A stretch of 55,244 nucleotides of DNA from Frankia sp. RB7 (GCA_030403585.1 JAUEPE010000042.1:1-55244), one strand, 5' to 3'; numbered from the stretch's first letter, positions 23,514 through 32,267 are shown. Made by a program: numbers and translations. Notes: generated by a model from the letters alone, not told the origin.

Positions 23514-24932
23514 TTACTTCTTCACCCGCGGATCAATCGGCGTCTGCCCACGCAGGCCCAAAATGTCCTCCAGCACCTTCGCGCCCGCGATCACCTGCGC
23601 ATCCGCGCGCGGCGCGCCGACGACCTGCACGCCGACCGGCAAGCCGGAGGCGGTGAAGCCGCAGGGCAGCGACAGCGACGGGCAGCACGCGAGGGTGATG
23701 GCGTAGACGATGCCGAGCCATTCGACGTAGTTTTCGAACTTCTTGCCGGCGCATTCGGCGACATAGCGATTCTCGATCGGGAAGGGCGGCACGATCGTGG
23801 TCGGCGTCAGCAGGAGGTCATAGGTCTTGAAGAACTCGACGGCGCGCGCCGTCATGCCGACGCGCTGTGCTTCGGCGCGTGCGAGCTGTTCGACGGTGAG
23901 CTTGAGGCCCTCCTCGATGTTCCAGATCACTTCGGGCTTGAGTAGATCGCGCTTGGTGCGCAGCAGATTGGCCTTGGTGATCGCGAAATCGAAGGCGCGC
24001 AGCACGTGGAAGCATTCATGCGCCTCGCGCCAGTCGGGATGCGCCTCCTCGACGATGGCGCCGGCTTCCGCGAAGCGCTCCGCCGCCTTGCGCGTGATCG
24101 CCTTCACCTCGGGATCAACTGGTGTGATGCCGAGATTGGGCGAGTAAGCGATGCGCTTTGGCTTGCCGCCCGAGCGCGCGGCCGACAGGAAAGAAGTTGT
24201 CGGCGCCGGCAACGACAGCGGGTCGTCGGCATAGTCGCCGCTCATGGCATCCAGCAACAATGCGAGGTCCTCGACATTGCGCGCCATCGGGCCGACGACG
24301 CCGAGATTGCGATCGATGCCCGATTTGGGTGTGTGTGCGACGCGGCCGATGCTCGGCCGCATGCCGACCACACCGCAGAAGGCCGCAGGGCTGCGCAACG
24401 AGCCGCCCATGTCGGAGCCCTGGGCGAGCCAGGCCATGCCCGCGGCAAGCGCCACCGCGGCACCGCCGGAGGAGCCGGCCGCCGACTTCGATGTATCCCA
24501 GGGATTGAGCGTCGCGCCGAACACTTCGTTGAAGGTGTTGGCGCCGGCGCCGAATTCCGGCGTGTTGGATTTGGCGTAGACGACTGCGCCATTGGCCTCG
24601 AGATTTTCGACCATGAGGTCGGACGTCGCGGGAATGTTGTCCTTGAAAATCGGCGAGCCCTGCGTGTTCAGCACGCCTGCAACATCGGTCAGGTCCTTGA
24701 TCGGCAGTGGCAGGCCCGCCAGCAGGCCACGCGCGCCGACCGGCTTCTGCATCAGCGCCTTCGCATTGCTCCGCGCGCGATCGAAGCACAGCGTCGGCAG
24801 CGCATTGACCTTGCCGTCGACCTCACTGATGCGATTCTCCACGACATCCAGCAGATCGAGTGGAGAGACATCGCCGGAGCGTAGCTTGTCGACGACAGTG
24901 CAGGCGGTTTCGCGGATCAGGTCTTGAGACAA
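23514..24932 (-). CDS. Amidase (amidase signature family)
   Basis: A 472-residue amidase-signature enzyme. The Ser-cisSer-Lys triad is visible: lysine in GLPLPIKDLTDVAG (about residue 78), the serine-rich KSAAGSSGGAAVALAAG, and the nucleophile region in GSDMGGSLRSPAAFCG. Such enzymes hydrolyse amides to a carboxylate and ammonia; the substrate is not evident. It is encoded 38 bases after the short-chain dehydrogenase and probably shares its transcript. It converges with aapM, leaving a gap of only 26 bases. Confidence 0.92.
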   Translation of the reverse strand: MSQDLIRETACTVVDKLRSGDVSPLDLLDVVENRISEVDGKVNALPTLCFDRARSNAKALMQKPVGARGLLAGLPLPIKDLTDVAGVLNTQGSPIFKDNIPATSDLMVENLEANGAVVYAKSNTPEFGAGANTFNEVFGATLNPWDTSKSAAGSSGGAAVALAAGMAWLAQGSDMGGSLRSPAAFCGVVGMRPSIGRVAHTPKSGIDRNLGVVGPMARNVEDLALLLDAMSGDYADDPLSLPAPTTSFLSAARSGGKPKRIAYSPNLGITPVDPEVKAITRKAAERFAEAGAIVEEAHPDWREAHECFHVLRAFDFAITKANLLRTKRDLLKPEVIWNIEEGLKLTVEQLARAEAQRVGMTARAVEFFKTYDLLLTPTTIVPPFPIENRYVAECAGKKFENYVEWLGIVYAITLACCPSLSLPCGFTASGLPVGVQVVGAPRADAQVIAGAKVLEDILGLRGQTPIDPRVKK

Positions 24933-24970
24933 CTATTTTACTCCTACTCTTGCAATGACGAGGATAGACT

Positions 24971-25747
24971 TTAACCCCATCCTGCGCTGATGCCGCCATC
25001 CACGGTATAGATCACGCCGGACGTATAGCCGGCACGATCCGACGCGAGGAACGCCATGAGGTCGCCGATCTCGCGCGCATGCGCGGGGCGGCCCAGTGGC
25101 AGGCCTTTCTGGAATTCCTTGTAGCGGCTCTCGTCGCCGAACTGGTGCTTTGCCCGCGTCTTCAGCAGCGTGACGTGACGGTCGGTGCCGACAGGGCCGG
25201 GATTGATGCCGACTACGCGGATGTTGTCGGCGAGGCTTTTGCCTCCGAGCGCACGGGTGAACGCCATCAGCGCGGCGTTGCCGGCGCTGCCGCAGATGTA
25301 ATTGGCGTCGAATTTTTCGCCGGCCGCACCAATGTCGTTGACGATGACGCCGCCGCCTTTGGCCTTCATCTGCGCGTAGATCTGCCGCGTGAGGTTGATA
25401 TAGCCGAACACCTTCAATTCCCAGGCGTGGCGCCATGTGGCCTCGTCGATCTTGTCGATGGAGCCGCCGGGAATGTCGCCGGCATTGTTGACGAGCACGT
25501 CGATGTCGGCGGCCTCTTTTGCCAGCCGCGCGAGATCCTCGGCCTTGCGCAGGTCCACGATGCTCGTCGCGGCATCGATCTGGTGTGCGGATCGCAACCG
25601 ATCGGCCAGCGCCTTGAGCTGCTCGCCGTTGCGGGCAGCGAGCAGGAGATGAGCGCCTTCCTCGGCAAACGCTTCGGCGGCAGCAGCGCCAATGCCCTTG
25701 GACGCGCCGGTGATCAAGACGCGTTTGCCACGCAGATGCAGATCCAT
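24971..25747 (-). CDS. Short-chain dehydrogenase lacking the usual catalytic lysine
   Basis: A 258-residue SDR. The cofactor motif TGASKGIG and the NNAG motif are present. Where classical SDRs have a serine and then YxxxK, this protein reads NDIGAAGEKFDANYICGSAGNAAL, so the tyrosine is followed by ICGS rather than xxxK and the upstream serine is also not evident. I recall a subfamily with AGNAALMAFTRALGG that shares this change. The C-terminal GINPGPVGTDR and DGGISAGW stretches are ordinary. It is divergent from the tartrate-dehydrogenase-like gene and sits upstream of the amidase. Confidence 0.85.
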   Translation of the reverse strand: MDLHLRGKRVLITGASKGIGAAAAEAFAEEGAHLLLAARNGEQLKALADRLRSAHQIDAATSIVDLRKAEDLARLAKEAADIDVLVNNAGDIPGGSIDKIDEATWRHAWELKVFGYINLTRQIYAQMKAKGGGVIVNDIGAAGEKFDANYICGSAGNAALMAFTRALGGKSLADNIRVVGINPGPVGTDRHVTLLKTRAKHQFGDESRYKEFQKGLPLGRPAHAREIGDLMAFLASDRAGYTSGVIYTVDGGISAGWG

Positions 25748-25811
25748 GGGGGGTTACTCGCAGGATGGGAACAGGATGAAATCAGTAGGCGGTTGGCCGC
25801 GCCATGGTCAA

Positions 25812-25860
25812 CATTGCAGTGCAGCGTTGCACTGCAGCTGACTTTGGTCCATTGCAGTGC
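25812..25860. promoter_or_regulatory. Palindromic control region between SDR and ttuC-like gene
   Basis: TGCAGTGCA (25815-25823) and TGCACTGCA (25828-25836) form a perfect nine-base inverted repeat with a four-base spacer. The 11-base word CATTGCAGTGC at 25812 recurs at 25850, exactly 38 bases on. The region lies between the two divergent start codons (25747 and 25905). Three half-sites suggest cooperative binding by a dimeric regulator; none is encoded immediately beside it. Confidence 0.6.
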
Positions 25861-25904
25861 GGTCAAAAAGACGGCGGCTGCCGGACCAAAAAGGGACGTT
25901 CTCG

Positions 25905-26978
25905 ATGAGCAAGAAACAATACCGGATCGCAGTCATTCCCGGCGACGGCATCGGCAAGGAAGTGATGCCGGAGGGCTTGCGCGTTTTGGAGGCGGCCGCG
26001 AAGAAGCACGGGGTCTCGCTGCATTTTGATCATTTCGACTTCTCGTCCTGGGATTATTACGAGAAGCACGGCCAGATGATGCCGGACGACTGGAAAGAGA
26101 AGATCGGCAAGCACGACGCGATCTATTTCGGCGCGGTCGGCTGGCCGGCCAAGATTCCGGATCACGTTTCGCTGTGGGGCTCGCTGATCAAATTCCGCCG
26201 CGAGTTCGACCAGTATGTGAATTTGCGCCCGGTGCGTCTGATGCCCGGCGTGCCGTCGCCGCTCGCGGGCCGCAAGCCCGGTGACATCGATTTCTGGGTG
26301 GTGCGCGAGAACACCGAAGGCGAGTATTCCTCCGTCGGTGGCCGCATGTTCCCCGACACCGACCGCGAGTTCGTGACACAGCAGACGGTGATGACCCGCA
26401 TCGGCGTCGACCGTATCCTGAAGTTCGCCTTCGAGCTCGCGCAGTCGCGGCCGAAGAAGCATTTGACTTCGGCGACCAAGTCCAACGGCATCTCCATCAC
26501 CATGCCCTATTGGGACGAGCGTGTGGAGGCGATGGCGAAGACGTTTCCGGGCGTGAAGTGGGACAAGTACCACATCGACATTCTCACCGCGAACTTCGTG
26601 CTGCATCCGGACTGGTTCGACGTCGTCGTCGGCTCCAACCTGTTCGGTGACATTCTCTCCGACCTCGGCCCGGCCTGCACCGGCACCATCGGCATTGCGC
26701 CGTCAGGCAACATCAATCCCGAGGGCGATTTCCCCTCGGTGTTCGAGCCGGTGCACGGTTCGGCGCCCGACATTGCGGGGCAGGGCATTGCGAATCCGAT
26801 CGGCGCGATCTGGTCGGGCGCGATGATGCTCGAGCATCTCGGCGAGAAGGTCGCCGGCAAGTCGATCGTCGACGCGATCGAACGCACGCTGGCCGAGCGT
26901 ACGCTGCGCACCAAGGACCTCGGCGGCAACGCCGACACCACGGCTTGCGGCAAGGCCGTTGCGGATATGGTGGACTAA
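25905..26978 (+). CDS. ttuC: Tartrate dehydrogenase/decarboxylase-like protein
   Basis: A 357-residue member of the isocitrate/isopropylmalate dehydrogenase family. It begins IAVIPGDGIGKEVMPEGLRVLEAA and has VNLRPVRLMPGV with substrate-binding arginine, VVRENTEGEYSSVGGR, and the metal-binding GSNLFGDILSDL followed by EPVHGSAPDIAGQGIANP. The SSWDYYEKHGQMMPDDW region and total length fit tartrate dehydrogenase (TtuC/YeaU), an NAD- and divalent-metal-dependent enzyme acting on tartrate or D-malate. ATG 25905 gives the family start. Substrate is inferred from family. Confidence 0.88.
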   Translation: MSKKQYRIAVIPGDGIGKEVMPEGLRVLEAAAKKHGVSLHFDHFDFSSWDYYEKHGQMMPDDWKEKIGKHDAIYFGAVGWPAKIPDHVSLWGSLIKFRREFDQYVNLRPVRLMPGVPSPLAGRKPGDIDFWVVRENTEGEYSSVGGRMFPDTDREFVTQQTVMTRIGVDRILKFAFELAQSRPKKHLTSATKSNGISITMPYWDERVEAMAKTFPGVKWDKYHIDILTANFVLHPDWFDVVVGSNLFGDILSDLGPACTGTIGIAPSGNINPEGDFPSVFEPVHGSAPDIAGQGIANPIGAIWSGAMMLEHLGEKVAGKSIVDAIERTLAERTLRTKDLGGNADTTACGKAVADMVD

Positions 26979-26998
26979 AGCGCGCTGCCAACGAAGAC

Positions 26999-27024
26999 GT
27001 CGTCCCGGCCTTGTCCGGGACGAC
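26999..27024. repeat. Perfect hairpin between convergent genes
   Basis: GTCGTCCCGG and CCGGGACGAC form a perfect ten-base stem around a six-base loop. It lies between the ttuC-like stop and the stop of the convergent Ldh-family gene. There is no T-run, so it is more like a repeat element of the GTCGTCCCGG type common in Bradyrhizobium than a classical terminator, although it may still halt transcription in both directions. Confidence 0.55.
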
Positions 27025-27039
27025 ACCGGTTGTGATGGC

Positions 27040-28113
27040 TCAGCCCGCGATCTTCTCGATCGCCGCCTGATCCAGCCCGAACTTCTTCCCGGCTTCCAAA
27101 ATTTCCTGCCAGGTGGTCGGATCGACCGGGATGCCTTCGGCGAGCCGCTTCTTCTTGGTCTCGCGCTCGGGCTCGCCGGCGATCTTGACCTTGTCGACGC
27201 CGGGGCCGGGAGGCGAGCCGGTGTGCCAGGCGACGAAGCTCTCGACTTCGTGCGCCAGGTTTTCGCCGGTGCCGAGCTTGCCCGGATCGATGATGATCGA
27301 GAGCATGCCGTTGAGGACGTTGTACTTGCCGTCGGACGGGCCCTTGACCACCTGCCCGCCGGAGAGCGCGCCACCGAGGATTTCGCATACCAGCGCGAGC
27401 CCCGAGCCCTTGTGCTCGCCGAACGGCAGGATCGCCCCATGCGGCGGGATCACGGTGTAGCGCGGATTGGTCGTCGGCTTGCCCTCGTTGTCGATGATGG
27501 TGCCGGGCTCGAGTTCGACGCCCTTGTTGTGGGCGACGCGGGTCTTGCCTTGCGCGATCCTGCTGGTGGCGAAGTCGAGTACGATGGGGTCCTTGCCCCT
27601 GCGCGGGATGCCGACGCAGAACGGGTTGGTGCCGTGCCGCGCATCGCTGCCGCCCCAGGGCGCCACGATCGGGCGCGAGATCACGTTGACGAAGTGGATC
27701 GACACCAACCCGTGGTCGATGCACTGCTCGGCCCAGTGGCCGATGCGGCCGATGTGGTGGGCGTTGGAAAGGCCGACGAGACAGACGCCGTTGCTCTTGG
27801 CGCGCTCTGCGGCCAGTTCCATCGCTTCATGGCCGATCACCTGGCCGTAGCCGGTGAGACCGTCGAGGGTGAGAAGCGGACCGGTGTCGAGCACGATCCT
27901 GACGTGCTGGTTCACGGCGAGGCCGCCATTGGTGACGCTCGAGACATAGCGCGGGATCATGCCGACCCCGTGCGAATCGTGTCCCTTCAGATTGGCCTCG
28001 ACGAGATTGGTGGACACGAGCTCGGCTTCGCGGTCCGTAGACCCGCCCGCCTTGACGATGGCGCGGACGACGTTGATGAGCGGCTCTGCCTTGATGGTGC
28101 GATAGTCGGCCAT
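27040..28113 (-). CDS. Ldh family (malate/L-lactate/ureidoglycolate type) dehydrogenase
   Basis: A 357-residue NAD(P)-dependent oxidoreductase of the malate/L-lactate dehydrogenase (LDH2) family, a fold unrelated to classical MDH. Family stretches are LKGHDSHGVGMIPRYV with the catalytic-type histidine, SNAHHIGRIGHWAEQC, APWGGSDARHGTNPFCVGIP and PFGEHKGSGLALVCEILGG. Relatives oxidise malate, lactate, sulfolactate or ureidoglycolate, or reduce cyclic imino acids. It is the last gene of the LysR-headed operon, 11 bases after the 2-hydroxyacid dehydrogenase. ATG 28113 fits the family start. The exact substrate is open. Confidence 0.88.
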   Translation of the reverse strand: MADYRTIKAEPLINVVRAIVKAGGSTDREAELVSTNLVEANLKGHDSHGVGMIPRYVSSVTNGGLAVNQHVRIVLDTGPLLTLDGLTGYGQVIGHEAMELAAERAKSNGVCLVGLSNAHHIGRIGHWAEQCIDHGLVSIHFVNVISRPIVAPWGGSDARHGTNPFCVGIPRRGKDPIVLDFATSRIAQGKTRVAHNKGVELEPGTIIDNEGKPTTNPRYTVIPPHGAILPFGEHKGSGLALVCEILGGALSGGQVVKGPSDGKYNVLNGMLSIIIDPGKLGTGENLAHEVESFVAWHTGSPPGPGVDKVKIAGEPERETKKKRLAEGIPVDPTTWQEILEAGKKFGLDQAAIEKIAG

Positions 28114-28124
28114 TGTTGTTGCTC

Positions 28125-29036
28125 TTATCCTTTCACGATCCGGCGGCAATGGACCCATGCCGCTTCGATCAGGTTCTCACTTGCTTCCGGCGTGCGGAAC
28201 GCCGAATGCGCCGACAGCGTTACGTTCGGTATCTTGGTCAACGGATGATCCGCAGGCAGCGGCTCGATATTGAAGACATCGAGGCCGGCATGGCGGATGT
28301 GGCCCGACTTCAAGGCGTCGATCATCGCCTGCTCGTCGACGACGGCGGCGCGGGCGGTGTTGATGAGGATGACGCCCGGCTTCATCTTCGCGATCTTTTC
28401 GCGCGTGATCACGCCGCGCGTCTCGTCATTGAGCAGCAGGTGCAGCGAGACCACGTCGCTCTTCGCCAGCACCGTGTCGAGATCGGTGAACTCCACACCG
28501 GGATGGGTCTTCGGCGAGCGATTCCAGGCGATCACCTTCATGCCGCTGCCGGACGCGATGCGTGCGACCTCGGTCGCGATACCGCCGAAGCCGATCAGGC
28601 CGAGCGTCTTGCCGGTGAGCTGCATGCCGTCCTCGCGCAGCCAGTTGCCGGCGCGCATCTCGCGGTCCATCATCGCGATGACGCGCGCGGAGGACCACAT
28701 CAGTGCGATTGCGGACTCCGCCACGGCCGTGTCGCCATAGCCCTTGATCAGATGCACGGAGATGCCGAGCTCGGCAAGCTCCTCCGGGTTCATGTAGCTG
28801 CGCGCACCGGTGCCGAGGAACACAACGTGCTTGAGGCCCGCACATTTCTTCGCGACCTCGGTCGGCAGCGCGGTGTGGTCGACGATCGCGATCTCGGCGC
28901 CGTCGAGGATCTCAGGATATTGCTCGGGCTTGATGTCGGGATTCCGGTGGATTCGCACCCTGGGATCGCCGGGCTTCTCCAGCCGCTCCATGATCACGGC
29001 AAGGGCTTCGTTGGCGTCGACGAAAACTCCGCGCAT
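28125..29036 (-). CDS. D-2-hydroxyacid dehydrogenase family protein
   Basis: A 303-residue NAD-dependent dehydrogenase of the D-isomer 2-hydroxyacid family (phosphoglycerate/glyoxylate reductase-like). The nucleotide-binding motif is GKTLGLIGFGGIATEVARIA (about residues 142-161). The substrate/cofactor arginine is in LINTARAAVVDEQAM, the glutamate in HAGLDVFNIEPLPADHPL, and the catalytic histidine in LSAHSAFRTPEA. It probably interconverts a 2-oxo acid and a D-2-hydroxy acid in the cytoplasm. It is packed between the M20 amidohydrolase (12 bases) and the Ldh-family gene (11 bases). Confidence 0.9.
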   Translation of the reverse strand: MRGVFVDANEALAVIMERLEKPGDPRVRIHRNPDIKPEQYPEILDGAEIAIVDHTALPTEVAKKCAGLKHVVFLGTGARSYMNPEELAELGISVHLIKGYGDTAVAESAIALMWSSARVIAMMDREMRAGNWLREDGMQLTGKTLGLIGFGGIATEVARIASGSGMKVIAWNRSPKTHPGVEFTDLDTVLAKSDVVSLHLLLNDETRGVITREKIAKMKPGVILINTARAAVVDEQAMIDALKSGHIRHAGLDVFNIEPLPADHPLTKIPNVTLSAHSAFRTPEASENLIEAAWVHCRRIVKG

Positions 29037-29048
29037 GTCTGTCTCCGA

Positions 29049-30299
29049 TCAGGATGCGACGCCGGCGATCGCCAGCACGGTGTGCATCAGCACGTTGGTG
29101 CCCGCGGCGCAGTCGGGCTGCGTGGCATCCTCCAGCTCGTTGTGGCTGATGCCGTCCTTGCAGGGCACGAACACCATCGCCGCCGGCATGACCGTATTGA
29201 GGTTGCAGGCGTCGTGACCGGCGCCGGAGGTGATGCGGCGGGAGGAATAGCCGAGCGTGTTGGCCGCATTCTCGACCGCGGCGATCAGCTTGGGATCGAA
29301 ATGCGTCGGCGGCTTGCGCCAGACCAGATCGATCGTGACCTCAACCTTGCGACGGGCGGCGATCTCGGCGATCGCGGCACGAAGGTCGCGATCGAGGGCA
29401 TCCATGATCGCGCCGTCCGCGCTGCGGCAATCCATGGTGAAGGCGATCTCGCCGGGAATGACGTTGCGCGAGGGATTTGCGATCACGGCCTCGCCGATGG
29501 TGCCGACCGCCTTCGGTCCGTGTTTTTTGGCAATTGCCTCCATCGCCAGCACGATCTCCGACAGCGTTGCGAGTGCGTCGCGACGCAGCGGCATCGGCGT
29601 CGAACCCGCATGGCTCTCGAAGCCGGAAATCTTGCCGTCGTACCACAGCACGCCCTGGCCGGAATCGACCACGCCGATGGTCTTGCCCTCGGCTTCCAGG
29701 ATCGGACCCTGCTCGATGTGCAGCTCGACGAAGCAACCGAGCTTCTGGAAGCCGACCGGCTTGTCGCCGCGATAGCCGATGCTGTCGAGCGCCTGGCCGA
29801 CGGTGGTGCCCTCGATGTCCTTGCGCGAGAGGATGTCGTCGGTGGTGAAATCGCCGACGTAAGCTGCCGACGCCATCATCGCAGGTGCGAAGCGCGAGCC
29901 TTCCTCGTTGGTCCAGTTGACGACGCAGATCGGTGCTTCGGTCTCGATGCCGGCGTCGTTCAGGGTGCGGATCACTTCCAGCGCGCCGAGCGTGCCGAGA
30001 ATGCCGTCGTATTTGCCGCCGGTCGGCTGGGTATCGAGATGCGAGCCGATGCCGACGGGTAGCTTCGACATGTCGCGGCCCTTGCGCAGGCCGAACTGCG
30101 AGCCGAGCGCATCGACATGCACTTCGAGGCCGGCTTCCTCACAGGCCTTTCGGAACCAGTCGCGAACCTGCTTGTCTTCGCTGCTCAGCGTCAGCCGCCG
30201 CACACCGCCTTTTGCCGTCCCGCCGAATTGCGCGGTCTCGTGGATGGAGCCCCAGAGGCGGGCGGAATCTATTTGCAGATTGGTGGCGGCTCGGCTCAT
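29049..30299 (-). CDS. M20-family carbamoylase/allantoate amidohydrolase-like enzyme
   Basis: A 416-residue zinc-dependent amidohydrolase of the hydantoinase/carbamoylase branch of M20. Metal and catalytic residues lie in GSHLDTQPTGGKYDGILG (His and Asp), NEEGSRFAP (Glu pair), ELHIEQGP (His) and, near the C-terminus, SHNELEDATQPDC (His). Relatives include N-carbamoyl-L-amino acid hydrolase, beta-ureidopropionase and allantoate amidohydrolase, all of which cleave ureido or carbamoyl groups. ATG 30299 is preceded by GAGAGA. The gene follows the LysR gene by 32 bases. Which ureido compound is used cannot be told. Confidence 0.9.
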   Translation of the reverse strand: MSRAATNLQIDSARLWGSIHETAQFGGTAKGGVRRLTLSSEDKQVRDWFRKACEEAGLEVHVDALGSQFGLRKGRDMSKLPVGIGSHLDTQPTGGKYDGILGTLGALEVIRTLNDAGIETEAPICVVNWTNEEGSRFAPAMMASAAYVGDFTTDDILSRKDIEGTTVGQALDSIGYRGDKPVGFQKLGCFVELHIEQGPILEAEGKTIGVVDSGQGVLWYDGKISGFESHAGSTPMPLRRDALATLSEIVLAMEAIAKKHGPKAVGTIGEAVIANPSRNVIPGEIAFTMDCRSADGAIMDALDRDLRAAIAEIAARRKVEVTIDLVWRKPPTHFDPKLIAAVENAANTLGYSSRRITSGAGHDACNLNTVMPAAMVFVPCKDGISHNELEDATQPDCAAGTNVLMHTVLAIAGVAS

Positions 30300-30331
30300 G
30301 CGGTCGGTCTCTCGATTATCCGGCGCCTGTT

Positions 30332-31249
30332 TCAATGACGCGCCGGCGCGGGCGCGTCAACCGCGACGCTGCTCTGCGCAATCTGACATGCAAGCTCGGC
30401 GACGCGCTGCACCGCGACGACGTCGGGCGAGGCCAGCCAGCTTGCCGTAAACGTCAGCGGCGCGATCGCGAGGTCGGTGTCGAGCAATTGCAGCCGACCG
30501 TCGGCGAGCTCGTTCTCGACGATAGCGTCGGGGATCACGGCAATGCCGAGGCCTTCCACCGCCATGTGGATCACGGTGGCGAGCGAGGCGGAGGCGTGGA
30601 GACGGATCGGCGGCAAGTCGGGCCGGTCGAACACCTCGCGCACGACCTCATAGGGCCTGGTCTTGCGCGGGAAGGTAATGATTGGAAACCGCGCGAGATC
30701 GGCGCGCGTTACCGGGCCATGGCCGAGCCCGAGTGACGGGCTTGCGAGAAAGCCGATCGGATAATCGGCAAGCACGCGGTTGTGCACGCCGGAGGCCGAT
30801 AGTGGTCCGACCACGAAGGCCAGTTCGATCTCCTGCGCGAGCAGGCGCGCTGTGAGGTTCGGCGTGATGTCGACCTCGATCTCCAGCGACAGGTTGGGAT
30901 AGATCTGGTTCATGCTCTTCACCAGCCGCGGCAGCCAGGTGTGCACGATGGTCTCGGCAACACCGAGCCGCATCACGCCGCGCATCGCCGAGCGGTCGCC
31001 GATCTCGGCCATCATCTGAGCGCGCAGGCCGATCAGCTTTTCCGCATAGACCATCATCTGCCGGCCGCTCGGGGTGGGCGACGCCACGCGATGATCGCGG
31101 TTCAGGAGTTTTACGCCCATCTCGCGCTCGAGCTGGGCGATGCGCTGGGAGATCGCCGGCTGGGTCGTATTGAGCCGTGCTGCGGCGCCGCGAAAGCTGC
31201 CGAGCTTCACAACCCATAGGAAGGTTTCGATCGACCTGAAGTCCAGCAT
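30332..31249 (-). CDS. LysR family regulator
   Basis: A 305-residue LysR-type regulator. The N-terminal winged helix-turn-helix is complete (FLWVVKLGSFRGAAARLNTTQPAISQRIAQLEREMGVKLLNR, about residues 10-51), and the remainder fits the periplasmic-binding-like effector domain. It is the first gene of the minus-strand catabolic operon and is divergent from the DUF1445 gene. A perfect 23-bp palindrome lies 19 bases upstream of its start, so it probably regulates both arms and itself, responding to a pathway compound. Confidence 0.93.
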   Translation of the reverse strand: MLDFRSIETFLWVVKLGSFRGAAARLNTTQPAISQRIAQLEREMGVKLLNRDHRVASPTPSGRQMMVYAEKLIGLRAQMMAEIGDRSAMRGVMRLGVAETIVHTWLPRLVKSMNQIYPNLSLEIEVDITPNLTARLLAQEIELAFVVGPLSASGVHNRVLADYPIGFLASPSLGLGHGPVTRADLARFPIITFPRKTRPYEVVREVFDRPDLPPIRLHASASLATVIHMAVEGLGIAVIPDAIVENELADGRLQLLDTDLAIAPLTFTASWLASPDVVAVQRVAELACQIAQSSVAVDAPAPARH

Positions 31250-31267
31250 CGGAAGGATTTTCCCGAT

Positions 31268-31320
31268 CGATAAATTAAATTTATCGATATTGATTAGAAA
31301 GGAAGATTAGACTTTATAGC
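31268..31320 (+). promoter_or_regulatory. 23-bp palindrome and adjacent promoter for the DUF1445-liv operon
   Basis: ATCGATAAATT (31268-31278) and AATTTATCGAT (31280-31290) are perfect 11-base arms around a single A. It contains T-N11-A spacing as expected for a LysR site. Immediately after it, TTGATT (31292-31297) and TTTATA (31315-31320) with a 17-base spacer look like a promoter reading rightwards. A LysR regulator bound to the palindrome would touch the -35. Confidence 0.65.
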
Positions 31321-31368
31321 ACGCGTGGTGTTGGCTGTCTTTGTCGAGTTTATAGGCAGGTCGATCAC

Positions 31369-32184
31369 ATGACTGTTTTGGTGGCAGCGCAGCAAACTGA
31401 AACGCCCGACACGCTCCCGAGCCGCCAGGCCCGGCTCGCCTATCGTGGCGGAGAGGTCGGTTCCACCGCGGGGGTCGCGCCCGGCTTCGTCCAGGGCAAT
31501 CTGGCGATCCTGCCGGCGGAATACGCAGGCGCCTTCCACCGCTTCTGCCAGCTCAATCCGAAACCGTGCCCGATCATCGGCATGTCGGACGTCGGCAGCC
31601 CGCACATTCCGGCGCTCGGCGCCGATCTCGATATCCGCACCGACGTGCCGCGCTATCGCGTCTGGCGCGACGGCGAGGTCGTGGACGAGCCGACCGACGT
31701 CACCAAGCATTGGCGCGATGATCTCGTGACCTTCGTACTCGGCTGCTCGTTCTCATTCGAAGAGGCGCTGCTCGACGAGGGCATGCCGATCCGCCACATC
31801 GAGCAGAACGTGCGCGTGCCGATGTACCGCACCAACATCGCCTGCGGCGAGGCCGGTCCGTTCGCGGGACCGATGGTGGTGTCGATGCGTCCGTTCAAGC
31901 CGGCCGATGCGATCCGCGCGGTGCAGATCACCTCGCGCTATCCCGCTGTGCACGGCGCGCCCGTGCATCTCGGTCATCCGCATCTGATCGGCATCAAGGA
32001 CATCGCCAGGCCCGACTATGGTGATCCCGTAACTGTTGCCGATGACGAGATCCCGGTGTTCTGGGCCTGCGGCGTGACGCCGCAATCGGTCATCAATGCA
32101 GCCAAGGTCCCGTTCGCGATTACGCATTCGCCCGGCCTGATGCTGGTGACGGATCTGAAGAACAGGAACATGGCCGTGATTTAG
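31369..32184 (+). CDS. DUF1445 putative hydro-lyase / D-glutamate cyclase-like protein
   Basis: A 271-residue protein of the DUF1445 family (UPF0317, YcsI-like). Recognisable stretches are GVAPGFVQGNLAILP, FCQLNPKPCPIIGMSDVG, FVLGCSFSFEEALL and FWACGVTPQSV. Members are annotated as putative hydro-lyases, one branch has been described as D-glutamate cyclase, and in Bacillus ycsI sits among 5-oxoproline genes. The molecular function here is therefore uncertain. It is the first gene of the rightward arm of the island and is followed after 83 bases by the binding-protein gene. Confidence 0.85.
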   Translation: MTVLVAAQQTETPDTLPSRQARLAYRGGEVGSTAGVAPGFVQGNLAILPAEYAGAFHRFCQLNPKPCPIIGMSDVGSPHIPALGADLDIRTDVPRYRVWRDGEVVDEPTDVTKHWRDDLVTFVLGCSFSFEEALLDEGMPIRHIEQNVRVPMYRTNIACGEAGPFAGPMVVSMRPFKPADAIRAVQITSRYPAVHGAPVHLGHPHLIGIKDIARPDYGDPVTVADDEIPVFWACGVTPQSVINAAKVPFAITHSPGLMLVTDLKNRNMAVI

Positions 32185-32267
32185 TGGGCAGCATTTGCTG
32201 CTTCTTCGGGCTTTACGCAGTTTGCCAATCGTTTCATTCGATAGGCGCATAACAGGGGACTTTGCCA

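Noticed and set aside
26999..27024. Rho-independent terminator for the ttuC-like gene
   Set aside because: The stem is perfect but no T-run follows on either strand, so it is listed as a repeat or hairpin instead.
28113..30062. Long plus-strand open frame over the M20 and dehydrogenase genes
   Set aside because: Composition of an antisense frame; the minus-strand proteins have complete catalytic motifs.
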